DNA from: an uncultured Paenibacillus sp.
Lineage (GTDB): Bacteria > Bacillota > Bacilli > Paenibacillales > Paenibacillaceae
NCBI GenBank assembly: GCA_937895345.1
Contig: CALAWP010000059.1
Location: forward strand, 1 to 64,000
DNA length: 64,000 nucleotides
Reading direction: 5' to 3'
The notes beneath the pieces were generated by a model, which did no database searches, was not told the origin of the DNA, and was given only the letters and a program-made list of their open reading frames with translations. Each line of letters opens with the position of its first letter. The first letter of the stretch is position 1. A program made the translations under genes and the position numbers. Of the stretch, positions 49,297 through 57,521 are shown piece by piece.

Positions 49297-50442
49297 ATGT
49301 CGAAGCATTACGAACTGGAATGGTCTGCACATCCTAATATTTATAATGGGTTGAGTGAAAGAACTTTTAAATTTTATTTTTCCGAACCGGATAATGGCGT
49401 AAATCAGGATACAGGACTTTTGTTGTTAATTCCTGGTTTTGGAGCCTCTTCACAATCAAAAGTGTATTCAAAAATGCGGAATGTTTTTAGCGACCAATAT
49501 AATCTAATCGTGATTCAATGCGATTATTTTGGTCACTCCCATATGCAAAATAATATGGATAATTCCGTTTCATTAAATAATGATTTCTTGAACAAGTATT
49601 TTACGGCACAAGAAATCAGGTTTATTAAGGAAGGCGAAGTCTGGAATAACTTTGTCAGCATATGCAAGGAAAAAGGCTTTGAAAGAGTGCCTGTTGTATA
49701 CAGACCACGGGAGTCGCTCGAAGATTTTAGTGATATGGGATTAATGCAGGCTATTGATAATCTAACTGCTCTTTTTTATGTGATTAATATTCTAAACGAT
49801 AACAATTTGAATTTTAATCGTAACAGGATATTGGTTTACGGCCATTCCCATGGGGCATATTTAGGCTTGTTGTGTAATGCTCTGCAGCCAGATCTCTTCG
49901 ATATGATTATAGATAATTCCGGCTGGGTTTATCCAACATTTATGACCAAGTATCGGGTAAGGAACCTTCCGTCGGACTCGTTGCAGGTAACAGCTTATTA
50001 TGATTATTTGGCCCCTAAAATAAATATGGACCATGAATTCCTGGATTTGAGAAACATCTATCGCCAAGTTAATAATCGTGCGTACATTCAATCATTTCTA
50101 GGCGAATCGGATCATTTAGTTTCACTTGAACAAAAGCAGTCACTTTGTGAAATGATACCGAACTGCCAATTTCAATTCATAACACCAGACAAAGTGGATG
50201 GTGTAATGTTTAAATCAACGAAGCATGGGTTAGACGCGGATTTTTTAAAGGTATTTGATTATTCTTACAGCAGGTTGCAGAGCCACAGTCGGAAGAAATG
50301 CTTATATGCAAATAACAGGATTAGGACTCAACGGCATCAATACGACATCTATTTTGACTCGGGAATACCGTTAATAAAAATTTCAGATAACGACCGACTA
50401 TTTTCAGAAAATTCACAATTAATTAAAAACAATTTGGATTAG
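49297..50442 (+). CDS. DUF2920-like alpha/beta hydrolase of flagellin-glycan clusters
   Basis: 381 residues; a weak GCGGGG site precedes the ATG. The protein has an alpha/beta-hydrolase core: GLLLLIPGFGASS (oxyanion strand), IVIQCDYFGHSHMQ, and the nucleophile elbow VYGHSHGAYLGLL near residue 185. A late His in STKHGLDADFLKVF could complete a Ser-Asp-His triad. This pattern fits PF11144 (DUF2920), found in flagellin-modification loci of Campylobacter and others. By context it may be an esterase or acyltransferase acting on the flagellar sugar. AT-rich composition matches the glycosylation genes, from which it is separated only by csp. Confidence 0.72.
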   Translation: MSKHYELEWSAHPNIYNGLSERTFKFYFSEPDNGVNQDTGLLLLIPGFGASSQSKVYSKMRNVFSDQYNLIVIQCDYFGHSHMQNNMDNSVSLNNDFLNKYFTAQEIRFIKEGEVWNNFVSICKEKGFERVPVVYRPRESLEDFSDMGLMQAIDNLTALFYVINILNDNNLNFNRNRILVYGHSHGAYLGLLCNALQPDLFDMIIDNSGWVYPTFMTKYRVRNLPSDSLQVTAYYDYLAPKINMDHEFLDLRNIYRQVNNRAYIQSFLGESDHLVSLEQKQSLCEMIPNCQFQFITPDKVDGVMFKSTKHGLDADFLKVFDYSYSRLQSHSRKKCLYANNRIRTQRHQYDIYFDSGIPLIKISDNDRLFSENSQLIKNNLD

Positions 50443-50463
50443 GCCCTCCGCATATGCTATAAT
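50434..50463 (+). promoter_or_regulatory. hpf: SigA-type promoter of hpf
   Basis: TTGGAT (50434-50439, made of the last two sense codons of the upstream gene), an 18-base spacer and TATAAT (50458-50463). Confidence 0.65.
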
Positions 50464-50490
50464 AAGAGCAAGTCAAAGGAGGAGTGCCCC

Positions 50491-51033
50491 ATGAAATACA
50501 ACATTCGAGGTCAACGCTTTCAAGTTACCGATGCTTTGAGAGAGTACGTCGAAAAGAAGCTCAGCCGATTGGAGAAGTATTTCGAAGCTCCAACCTCCGA
50601 CATTCAAGTGACGATGTCCGTAACGAAAGGGCAGCATACGGTAGAGGTCACAATCCCGCTCGTCGGCGTTATGCTCAGAGCCGAAGAGAAGAGCGAGGAC
50701 ATGTACGCATCCATCGATCTGGTGGTGGATAAGCTGGAACGTCAAATTCGCAAGCATAAGACGAAAGTCAACCGCAAATTCAGGCAGCACAGCGGCGTGA
50801 AAGCCTTGTTCCGGGAAGAAGGCTCCGCGGTCGGCGTGCTGGAGGATGAGGAGGAGCTGGAGCTCGTCCGGACGAAGCGGTTTACGCTGAAGCCGATGGA
50901 CGTGGAGGAAGCGATCCTGCAGATGAATATGGTGGGACATAACTTCTTCGTTTTCGCCAACGCGGACAGCAAGGAAGTGAACGTTGTCTACAAGCGCAGC
51001 GACGGGAAGTACGGCTTGATTGTGCAGAATTGA
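50491..51033 (+). CDS. hpf: Ribosome hibernation promoting factor, long form
   Basis: 180 residues; AAAGGAGGAG precedes the ATG. Long HPF dimerises 70S ribosomes into inactive 100S particles in stationary phase. The N-terminal S30AE domain opens MKYNIRGQRFQVTDALREYVEKKL and continues LEKYF. After a linker, the C-terminal dimerisation domain has RFTLKPMDVEEAILQMNMVGHNFFVF (positions 50880-50957) and VVYKRSDGKYGLI. In Bacillus this gene (yvyD/hpf) also lies between fliT and secA. Confidence 0.97.
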   Translation: MKYNIRGQRFQVTDALREYVEKKLSRLEKYFEAPTSDIQVTMSVTKGQHTVEVTIPLVGVMLRAEEKSEDMYASIDLVVDKLERQIRKHKTKVNRKFRQHSGVKALFREEGSAVGVLEDEEELELVRTKRFTLKPMDVEEAILQMNMVGHNFFVFANADSKEVNVVYKRSDGKYGLIVQN

Positions 51034-51134
51034 CCAGCCCGTACGGCGAAGCGGCTTAAGCGCCCGCGCCAAACTGAAGGTCAAGAAGCCGTGAAGCTCA
51101 GCAGCATGCATACTTAATAACGCAAACCATCGAC

Positions 51135-51166
51135 AGCCCTGTCTCCGTCGCCGGAGCGGGGCTTTT
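51135..51166 (+). terminator. Terminator after hpf
   Basis: AGCCC/GGGCT outside and CTCCG/CGGAG inside, then four T residues. Confidence 0.8.
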
Positions 51167-51198
51167 CTATTGCCAATTGTTGTGCCTGTGCGCATAGA

Positions 51199-51227
51199 TT
51201 GCGAGGGATTCAACAAACTGTTACAAT
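51199..51227 (+). promoter_or_regulatory. secA: SigA-type promoter of secA
   Basis: TTGCGA (51199-51204), a 17-base spacer and TACAAT (51222-51227), 38 bases before the start codon. Confidence 0.65.
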
Positions 51228-51264
51228 TTAAAACAAACAGACCTACTATTGAAAGGGGAAAACC

Positions 51265-53772
51265 ATGCTCGGACTCGTGAAAAAGATATTCGGCGACGCC
51301 AATGAGCGCGAAGTGAAGCGGCTCTTGCGGACGGTTGAACAAATAAACGGCATGGAGCCGAAGCTTGCGGCGCTGTCTGACGACGCGCTCCGTGCGAAAA
51401 CGGAAGAATTCAAGGCGCGCATCCAGAAGGGCGAAGAATTGGATGCCATCATGCCGGAGGCGTACGCGACGGTACGGGAAGCGTCGAAGCGCGTGCTGGG
51501 CATGCGCCATTTCGACGTGCAGCTGCTGGGCGGCATGGTGCTGCACGAAGGCAAGATCGCGGAGATGAAGACCGGCGAAGGCAAAACGCTCGTAGCGACG
51601 CTGCCGGTTTATTTGAACGCCCTGCTCGGCAAAGGCGTGCATGTCGTGACGGTCAACAGCTATCTGGCTCAGCGCGACAGCGAGATTATGGGCCAGCTGT
51701 ACAACTTCCTCGGCCTGACCGTCGGCTGCAACGTACACGGGCTGTCGCACGCCGAGAAGCAAGAGGCGTACGCCTGCGACATTACGTACGGAACGAACAA
51801 CGAATTCGGCTTCGATTATTTGCGCGACAACATGGTGTTATATAAGGAACAAATGGTGCAGCGTCCGCTTTATTTTGCGATTATTGACGAAGTGGACTCC
51901 ATCCTGATCGACGAAGCGCGCACGCCGCTTATCATTTCCGGACAGGCTGCCAAGTCGACCGAGCTGTACCATGCGGCGGACCGTTTCGTCAGCCGGTTGA
52001 AGGCCGAAGAGGACTACACGGTGGACATCAAGCTGCGCAACGTCATTCTGACGGAAGCGGGCGTCGAGAAGGCGGAGCGCGCCTTCGGCATCGAGAACCT
52101 GTTCGACCATGCCAACGTGATCATCAATCACCATATCCAGCAGGCGCTTAAGGCCCATGTCATTATGCGCCGCGACGTCGATTACGTCGTGCAGGAAGAC
52201 GAAGTCGTCATTGTCGACGAGTTTACGGGCCGTCTGATGGCCGGCCGCCGGTACAGCGACGGCTTGCATCAAGCGATCGAAGCGAAGGAGCAGCTAAAGG
52301 TCCAGAACGAGAGCATGACGCTGGCGACGATTACGTTCCAGAACTACTTCCGGATGTACCGCAAGCTGGCGGGCATGACCGGTACGGCGAAGACCGAGGA
52401 AGAGGAGTTCCGCCGCATTTACGGGTTGGACGTCATTCAGGTGCCGACGAACCGGTCGATGATCCGCAAGGATATGCCGGACGTGGTGTACAAGTCGGAG
52501 AACGGCAAGTTCAAGGCGGTCGTAGAAGAAATCGTGAAGCGCCATGCCAACAAGCAGCCGGTGCTGGTCGGCACCATCTCCATCGAAAATTCGGAAAAGC
52601 TGTCGGAGATGCTGAAGCGCAGAGGCATCCCGCACAAGGTGCTGAACGCGAAGTTCCATGCGGAAGAAGCCGAGATTATTTCGCGCGCGGGCCAAGCCGG
52701 AGCGGTTACGATCGCGACCAACATGGCCGGACGCGGTACGGATATTTTGCTGGGCGAATCGGTGGCGGAGCTGGGCGGCCTGCACATTATCGGTACGGAG
52801 CGCCATGAGAGCCGCCGGATCGATAACCAGCTGCGCGGACGCGCCGGACGTCAAGGCGACCCGGGCTCCTCTCAGTTCTATCTCTCCCTGGAGGATGAGC
52901 TGATGCGCCGCTTCGGTTCCGAGAATATTATGACGATGATGGACCGTCTCGGCCTGGAGGAAGACCAGCCGATCGAAAGCCGCATGATTACGCGGGCGAT
53001 CGAGTCGGCGCAGAAGCGGGTGGAAGGCAACAACTTCGATACGCGGAAGATCGTCCTTCAATACGACGACGTGATGAATCAGCAGCGCGAGGTCATTTAC
53101 AAGCAGCGCAGAGCGATTCTGGAATCGGAAAATATTCGCGACGAAGTGATGAACATGATCAAGCCGGCCATCGAGCGGACGGTGGAGGCGCATTGCTCCG
53201 AGGATATTCCGGAGGAATGGGATCTGCAGGCGATCGTGGATTACGTCCACGCAACGCTTCTGGAAGACGGCTCCCTGACGAAAAACGATCTGTGGGGCAA
53301 AGAGAAGGAAGAAATTACGCAGTTCATTTTGGACAAAGTGGTCGCATATTACGATCAGCGCGAGGAGCAGCTCGGTCCGGAAATGATGCGCGAGTTCGAG
53401 AAGGTCGTCGTGCTTCGCGCGGTCGACAGCAAGTGGATGGATCATATCGATGCGATGGATCAGCTGCGTCAAGGCATTCATCTGCGCGCGTACGGCGGTA
53501 CGGATCCGCTTCGCGAATATCAATTTGAAGGCTTCGAGATGTTCCAGGCGATGATCGAGAGCATTCAGGAAGAAGTCGCCAAATATATTATGAAGGCCCG
53601 CGTCGAAAGCAACCTGGAGCGCCAAGAGGTGGTCAAAGGGCAAACGACGTCCACGAGCGGCGGCGGGGAGCAGCAGGAGAAGCGTCCCGTCAAGCGCGAG
53701 GAGCGCGTCGGACGGAACGATCCTTGCCCTTGCGGCAGCGGCAAGAAATATAAGCTTTGCCACGGCAAGTAG
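51265..53772 (+). CDS. secA: Preprotein translocase ATPase SecA
   Basis: 835 residues, typical length; GAAAGGGG precedes the ATG. SecA powers Sec-dependent export, which is needed for the many secreted surface proteins encoded in this window. Motifs are IAEMKTGEGKTLVATLP (Walker A, near residue 100), DEVDSILIDEARTPLIISG (Walker B, near 208), MTGTAKTEEEEF, TNMAGRGTDI and the QLRGRAGRQGD helicase motif. The Asp/Glu-rich scaffold domain follows. The C-terminus ends with the zinc-binding NDPCPCGSGKKYKLCHG, which contacts SecB-like partners and lipids. prfB follows directly. Confidence 0.98.
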   Translation: MLGLVKKIFGDANEREVKRLLRTVEQINGMEPKLAALSDDALRAKTEEFKARIQKGEELDAIMPEAYATVREASKRVLGMRHFDVQLLGGMVLHEGKIAEMKTGEGKTLVATLPVYLNALLGKGVHVVTVNSYLAQRDSEIMGQLYNFLGLTVGCNVHGLSHAEKQEAYACDITYGTNNEFGFDYLRDNMVLYKEQMVQRPLYFAIIDEVDSILIDEARTPLIISGQAAKSTELYHAADRFVSRLKAEEDYTVDIKLRNVILTEAGVEKAERAFGIENLFDHANVIINHHIQQALKAHVIMRRDVDYVVQEDEVVIVDEFTGRLMAGRRYSDGLHQAIEAKEQLKVQNESMTLATITFQNYFRMYRKLAGMTGTAKTEEEEFRRIYGLDVIQVPTNRSMIRKDMPDVVYKSENGKFKAVVEEIVKRHANKQPVLVGTISIENSEKLSEMLKRRGIPHKVLNAKFHAEEAEIISRAGQAGAVTIATNMAGRGTDILLGESVAELGGLHIIGTERHESRRIDNQLRGRAGRQGDPGSSQFYLSLEDELMRRFGSENIMTMMDRLGLEEDQPIESRMITRAIESAQKRVEGNNFDTRKIVLQYDDVMNQQREVIYKQRRAILESENIRDEVMNMIKPAIERTVEAHCSEDIPEEWDLQAIVDYVHATLLEDGSLTKNDLWGKEKEEITQFILDKVVAYYDQREEQLGPEMMREFEKVVVLRAVDSKWMDHIDAMDQLRQGIHLRAYGGTDPLREYQFEGFEMFQAMIESIQEEVAKYIMKARVESNLERQEVVKGQTTSTSGGGEQQEKRPVKREERVGRNDPCPCGSGKKYKLCHGK

Positions 53773-53829
53773 AGCTCGACGCTCTCCCTCCGCGGCGGCA
53801 CAATATGAATTTGAGGTGAAGCTTTAGTT

Positions 53830-54937
53830 ATGATTGATGCAACGGTCAAGCAAGACCTGCGCGAGACGGCTAAGCGGCTCCAAGCACTCAGGGGGTCTCT
53901 TTGACTTAGATCTCAAGCGGGAGATGATAGCCAATTTCGAGGACAAAATGTCGGCACCGGACTTCTGGGACGACAATGAGCGCGCCCAAAGCGTCATTTC
54001 GGAGCTGAACGCCGTCAAATCGGTCGTCGAGCAATACGAGAAGCTGACGGCCGAGCAAGACGATCTGACGGTGATGCTGGAGCTGGCCGAGGAGGAAGGC
54101 GACGATTCGCTTGCCGCCGACCTTGCCGAAGGCGCAGCCGCGCTGTCGGAGAAGGTGTCGCAATTCGAGCTGCAGCTGCTGCTCAACCAACCGTACGACA
54201 AGCTGAACGCTTTGGTCGAGCTTCATCCCGGCGCCGGCGGCACGGAGTCGCAGGACTGGGGCATGATGCTGTACCGGATGTACACGCGCTGGGCGGAGAA
54301 AAAAGGCTTCAAGGTGGAGCTGCTCGACTACCAGCCCGGCGACGAAGCCGGCATCAAAAGCGTGTCGATGCTTATTAAAGGCTACAATGCATACGGATAT
54401 TTGAAGGCGGAAAAGGGCGTGCATCGTCTGGTGCGAATATCGCCTTTCGATTCCGCGGGAAGACGGCATACGTCGTTCGCCTCGCTCGACGTCGTGCCTG
54501 AGATTGACGATACCATCGAGATCGAGATTCGTCCCGAGGATTTGAAGGTCGACACTTACCGTGCCAGCGGAGCCGGCGGCCAGCACGTCAACAAGACCGA
54601 ATCGGCGATACGGATTACGCATATTCCGACGGGCATCATTGTAGCCTGCCAGCAGGAGCGTTCCCAGATCGCCAACCGCGACCGCGCTATGAAGATGCTT
54701 CGTTCCAAGCTGTACGAGCGCAAGATCGAGGAGCAGATGAAGGAGCTGGCGGAAATTCGCGGGGAGCAGTCCGAGATTGCCTGGGGCAGCCAAATTCGTT
54801 CGTACGTGTTCCACCCGTACAGCATGGTCAAGGATCATCGGACATCGATAGAGACGGGCAATGTCGGAGCCGTCATGGACGGCGACCTGGACGCTTTTAT
54901 CGACGGGTACTTGCGCAGCCAGATGAAAAGCGAATAG
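53830..54937 (+). CDS. prfB: Peptide chain release factor 2, expressed by programmed +1 frameshift
   Basis: 368 residues after frameshifting: 24 codons from the ATG at 53830 (GAGGTGAA 9 bases upstream), a TGA at 53902-53904, then 344 codons from GAC at 53903 in the +1 frame. RF2 ends translation at UGA and UAA. Visible motifs are the SPF-containing RISPFDSAGRRHTSFAS codon-recognition loop and the catalytic GGQ in ASGAGGQHVNKTESAIRI. Low RF2 lets ribosomes slip at the in-frame UGA, raising RF2, which is the well-known autoregulation. secA-prfB is the conserved Firmicute order. The downstream frame alone also starts at an internal ATG, but that product would lack the correct N-terminus. Confidence 0.97.
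53890..53905 (+). promoter_or_regulatory. prfB programmed +1 frameshift site
   Basis: AGG GGG TCT CTT TGA C: an internal Shine-Dalgarno-like AGGGGG three bases before the CTT-TGA slippery pair, with C after the stop. Spacing is identical to the classic E. coli prfB site. Confidence 0.97.
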
Positions 54938-54961
54938 CGGGATGGGCATAAGTTTACCGGG

Positions 54962-54996
54962 GAGTTCCAACACTGTAAGGTGTGGAACTCTTCTTT
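54962..54996 (+). terminator. Terminator after prfB
   Basis: An 11-bp stem (GAGTTCC-A-ACAC with GTGTGGAACTC, one bulged A), then TTCTTT. Confidence 0.75.
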
Positions 54997-55021
54997 GCGT
55001 GCAGGAAGGGAGATGGCAGTG

Positions 55022-55909
55022 ATGTCGGAAGAACGTTCCAAGCGAAGGGCGGTCGTCAAGCCGAAAGATCCCCGCGTGCAGCTGGTATGGGGATTGCTTC
55101 AGCTGCTGCTGGGGTCCTTGGTCGTCGCGCTTAGTTTTAATTTGTTTTTGGTGCCGAACGGCATCGCCTCCGGCGGCGTGTCGGGGATATCGATTCTGGT
55201 GAAGGAGCTGGCGGGCATCACGCCGGCGGTGACGCAATGGGCGCTGAATATCCCTCTGCTGCTGGCGGGCGTTCTGTTGCTGGGCAAAAAGTTCGGAGCG
55301 AAAACCGCGCTGGGCTCCGTCGTGTTGCCGTTGTTCGTCCTTCTGACGTCCTACATTCCCGGCCCGACGCATAACCCGCTGCTGGCTTCCATCTATGGCG
55401 GCATCGGCGTAGGGTTGGGGCTCGGCCTCGTATTTCGAGGCGGCGGCTCCACCGGAGGCTTGGACTTGGCGGCGCAAATGCTGCACCGGTATACGGGTCT
55501 GCCGTACAGTCTGGCGGTCGTATGCTTCGACGGCTGCGTCATTATTGCCGCGGGAATCGTCTTCGGCTCGCCCGAAGTGTCGTTATACGCATTAATCGCT
55601 CTGTTCGTCACCAGCAAAACGATCGATTTTGTTCAGAACGGCCTGCAGCTGTCGAAGGTCGCGTTTGTCATCAGCGGCAAGCCGAAAGCGGTCGCGGATG
55701 CGATTTTGCACGATTTGGACCGCGGGTTGACACGATTGGACGGGCACGGCGGGTATACCGGCGAGGGGCGAACCGTGCTGATGGTCGTCGTGAGCCAGAA
55801 CGAGGTGCCCAAGCTGAAACGGCTGGTGCGTTCCATCGACGCCGGCGCCTTCGTCATCATCAGCAATACGGCGGAAGTGCTCGGCCAAGGCTTCAAGCTG
55901 GAAAATTGA
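55022..55909 (+). CDS. yitT: YitT family membrane protein (DUF161/DUF2179)
   Basis: 295 residues from the ATG at 55022 (GGAAGGGAG 9 bases upstream); ATG 55013 and GTG 55019 are possible but closer to that site. About five to six hydrophobic segments are visible, starting with LVWGLLQLLLGSLVVALSFNLFL. The family motifs LVPNGIASGGVSGISIL and FRGGGSTGGLDLAAQMLHRYTG belong to the two DUF161 repeats. The soluble C-terminal DUF2179 domain has VAFVISGKPKAVADAIL, GHGGYTGEGRTVLMVVVSQNE and AGAFVIISNTAEVLGQGF. Function of the family is not established; a transport role is often suggested. The upstream secA-prfB pair is separated by a terminator. Confidence 0.9.
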   Translation: MSEERSKRRAVVKPKDPRVQLVWGLLQLLLGSLVVALSFNLFLVPNGIASGGVSGISILVKELAGITPAVTQWALNIPLLLAGVLLLGKKFGAKTALGSVVLPLFVLLTSYIPGPTHNPLLASIYGGIGVGLGLGLVFRGGGSTGGLDLAAQMLHRYTGLPYSLAVVCFDGCVIIAAGIVFGSPEVSLYALIALFVTSKTIDFVQNGLQLSKVAFVISGKPKAVADAILHDLDRGLTRLDGHGGYTGEGRTVLMVVVSQNEVPKLKRLVRSIDAGAFVIISNTAEVLGQGFKLEN

Positions 55910-56267
55910 AATGGGAGCACTGCCGCGGGGCGATTTTCGGCGATGGTGCTCCTCAAAGCCTGCTTTATTGCAATTTCGTGCCCCGCCGACCGCGCAGTCA
56001 ATTGCGAACCTCCTGCTGCGCCTTCAACTTCGCCGTCGTGCCCCGTCATCGGCGCCTTCAATCACATGCCGCTTGCCTCGCCCCCGGCTAAGTCAACGAG
56101 CTCTCCAACTTTTTCGCCAACTACGCGATCGACTGCATGCCGCCTGCTCCGCCAACTCCTACTGCCATTCGTCAACATTGCCGCTTTACAGAACATATGA
56201 TCTTATTTTATGATTAAACGGGATGAATGGTTAATGCTGTAAACTTAGAAATTAAGGCCCGAGCGCA
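55910..56267 (+). other. Gap between yitT and the arg promoter, no gene seen
   Basis: The first part holds a hairpin GGAGCAC/GTGCTCC (55914-55920 with 55946-55952) without a T run, a possible yitT transcript end. Bases 55975-56190 are pyrimidine-rich on the plus strand and their short reading frames show no protein-like pattern. AT content rises sharply after 56190, leading into the arg promoter. Confidence 0.5.
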
Positions 56268-56296
56268 TTGTATTATTATTAATTCAAATGTATAAT
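56268..56296 (+). promoter_or_regulatory. SigA promoter of the arginine operon
   Basis: TTGTAT (56268-56273), a 17-base spacer and consensus TATAAT (56291-56296), about 135 bases before argC. Confidence 0.7.
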
Positions 56297-56323
56297 GATG
56301 CAAAGCAATGTATTATTTCCATC
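56288..56323 (+). promoter_or_regulatory. Likely ArgR/AhrC operator (ARG boxes)
   Basis: ATGTATAATGATGCA at 56288-56302 and AATGTATTATTTCCAT at about 56307-56322 resemble the AT-rich imperfect palindrome ATGAATAATTATTCA. The first covers the -10, so binding would block transcription when arginine is plentiful. Tandem ARG boxes before argC are known in Bacillus and relatives. Confidence 0.55.
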
Positions 56324-56430
56324 GACTGCTTAATGATGTACAATAGGAAGTTGTAGCGTAAGTCAAGCCTCTTGCCGGATGGCGGGGCGTGAAATAGATG
56401 CAGCGAAAATGGTTCATGGGAGATGAGCGT

Positions 56431-57480
56431 ATGGGCAACAAGCTGGGAGTGGCAATCGTCGGCTCGACCGGTTACGGGGGAGTGGAATTGATCAGGCTGC
56501 TGGCCTCGCATCCGTTGGCGGAAGTGACGTCGGTCATTTCGTCTTCGAGCGCGGGAACGCCGATTTCGGACGGTTATCCGCATTTGACGGGCATTCGGGA
56601 AGAACTGCTGGACGACGTCGATCCGGCCGCGATCAAGGAGAAGGCGGAAGTCGTCTTTCTGGGTACGCCACCGGGAGTGGCCTCGAAGCTGGCTCCGCAA
56701 TATTTGGAGGCCGGCCTGAAAGTAATCGACTTGTCGGGAGATTTCCGGCTCAAGTCTCCGGCGCTGTACGAGCAATGGTACAACAAGCCGGCGGCCGACG
56801 AAACCTATTTGCAAAAGGCCGTGTTCGGACTCTCGGAAATTTACGGCGAGAACGTTCGCGGCGCGGGCTTCATATCCAATCCCGGTTGTTATCCGACGGC
56901 GACGCTGCTCGGTCTTGTGCCGGCGGTCAAGGCGGGCTGGGTCGATCCGGACACGATCATTATCGACGCAAAGTCGGGCGTGTCGGGCGCGGGACGAGGC
57001 GTATCGCTGGGCAATCATTATTCGGAGCTGAACGAAAATTTCAAAGCGTATAAAGTGAACAAGCACCAGCATATTCCGGAAATCGAAATGGTGCTGTCCG
57101 ATGCGGCCGGCAAGGAAGTGTTCACGACGTTTACGACCCATCTGGTGCCGATGACGCGGGGCATTATGTCCACCATGTACGCCAAGTTGGACGGCAAGCG
57201 CAGCCTGGCCGATTTTATCGGACTGTACCAGCAATTTTACGAGGGACGCCGCTTCGTACGGATTCGTCCGGAAGGCCAATGGCCGGCGACGAAGGAAGTG
57301 TGGGGCTCGAACTATTGCGATATCGGCTTTGCGGTCGACGAGCGCACGAATCGGGTGACGATCGTTTCGGTCATTGACAATCTCGTGAAGGGCGCGGCGG
57401 GGCAAGCGATTCAAAACTTGAATATTATGATGGGCTGGGATGAAACGCTTGGCTTGCAGTTTGTCCCTGCTTATCCGTAA
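56431..57480 (+). CDS. argC: N-acetyl-gamma-glutamyl-phosphate reductase
   Basis: 349 residues from the ATG at 56431 (GGGAGATGAG upstream); the ATGs at 56398 and 56416 have no good site. ArgC reduces N-acetylglutamyl-phosphate to the semialdehyde with NADPH. The N-terminal NAD(P)-binding motif is AIVGSTGYGGVELIRLL, and the catalytic Cys lies in FISNPGCYPTAT near residue 152. Further motifs are KSGVSGAGRG and HLVPMTRGI. It is the first gene of the argCJBD-F-G-H cluster. Confidence 0.97.
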   Translation: MGNKLGVAIVGSTGYGGVELIRLLASHPLAEVTSVISSSSAGTPISDGYPHLTGIREELLDDVDPAAIKEKAEVVFLGTPPGVASKLAPQYLEAGLKVIDLSGDFRLKSPALYEQWYNKPAADETYLQKAVFGLSEIYGENVRGAGFISNPGCYPTATLLGLVPAVKAGWVDPDTIIIDAKSGVSGAGRGVSLGNHYSELNENFKAYKVNKHQHIPEIEMVLSDAAGKEVFTTFTTHLVPMTRGIMSTMYAKLDGKRSLADFIGLYQQFYEGRRFVRIRPEGQWPATKEVWGSNYCDIGFAVDERTNRVTIVSVIDNLVKGAAGQAIQNLNIMMGWDETLGLQFVPAYP

Positions 57481-57521
57481 GGCGACAGCCATTTTCAACA
57501 TAAAAGGGGATACGATTCACC

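Noticed and set aside
53830..53904. Sequencing frameshift in prfB
   Set aside because: The internal stop sits in the exact programmed frameshift context known for this gene.
55911..56213. Short plus-strand frames between yitT and argC
   Set aside because: No ribosome-binding site or domain, and Arg/Ser/Pro-rich translations typical of non-coding GC-rich DNA.
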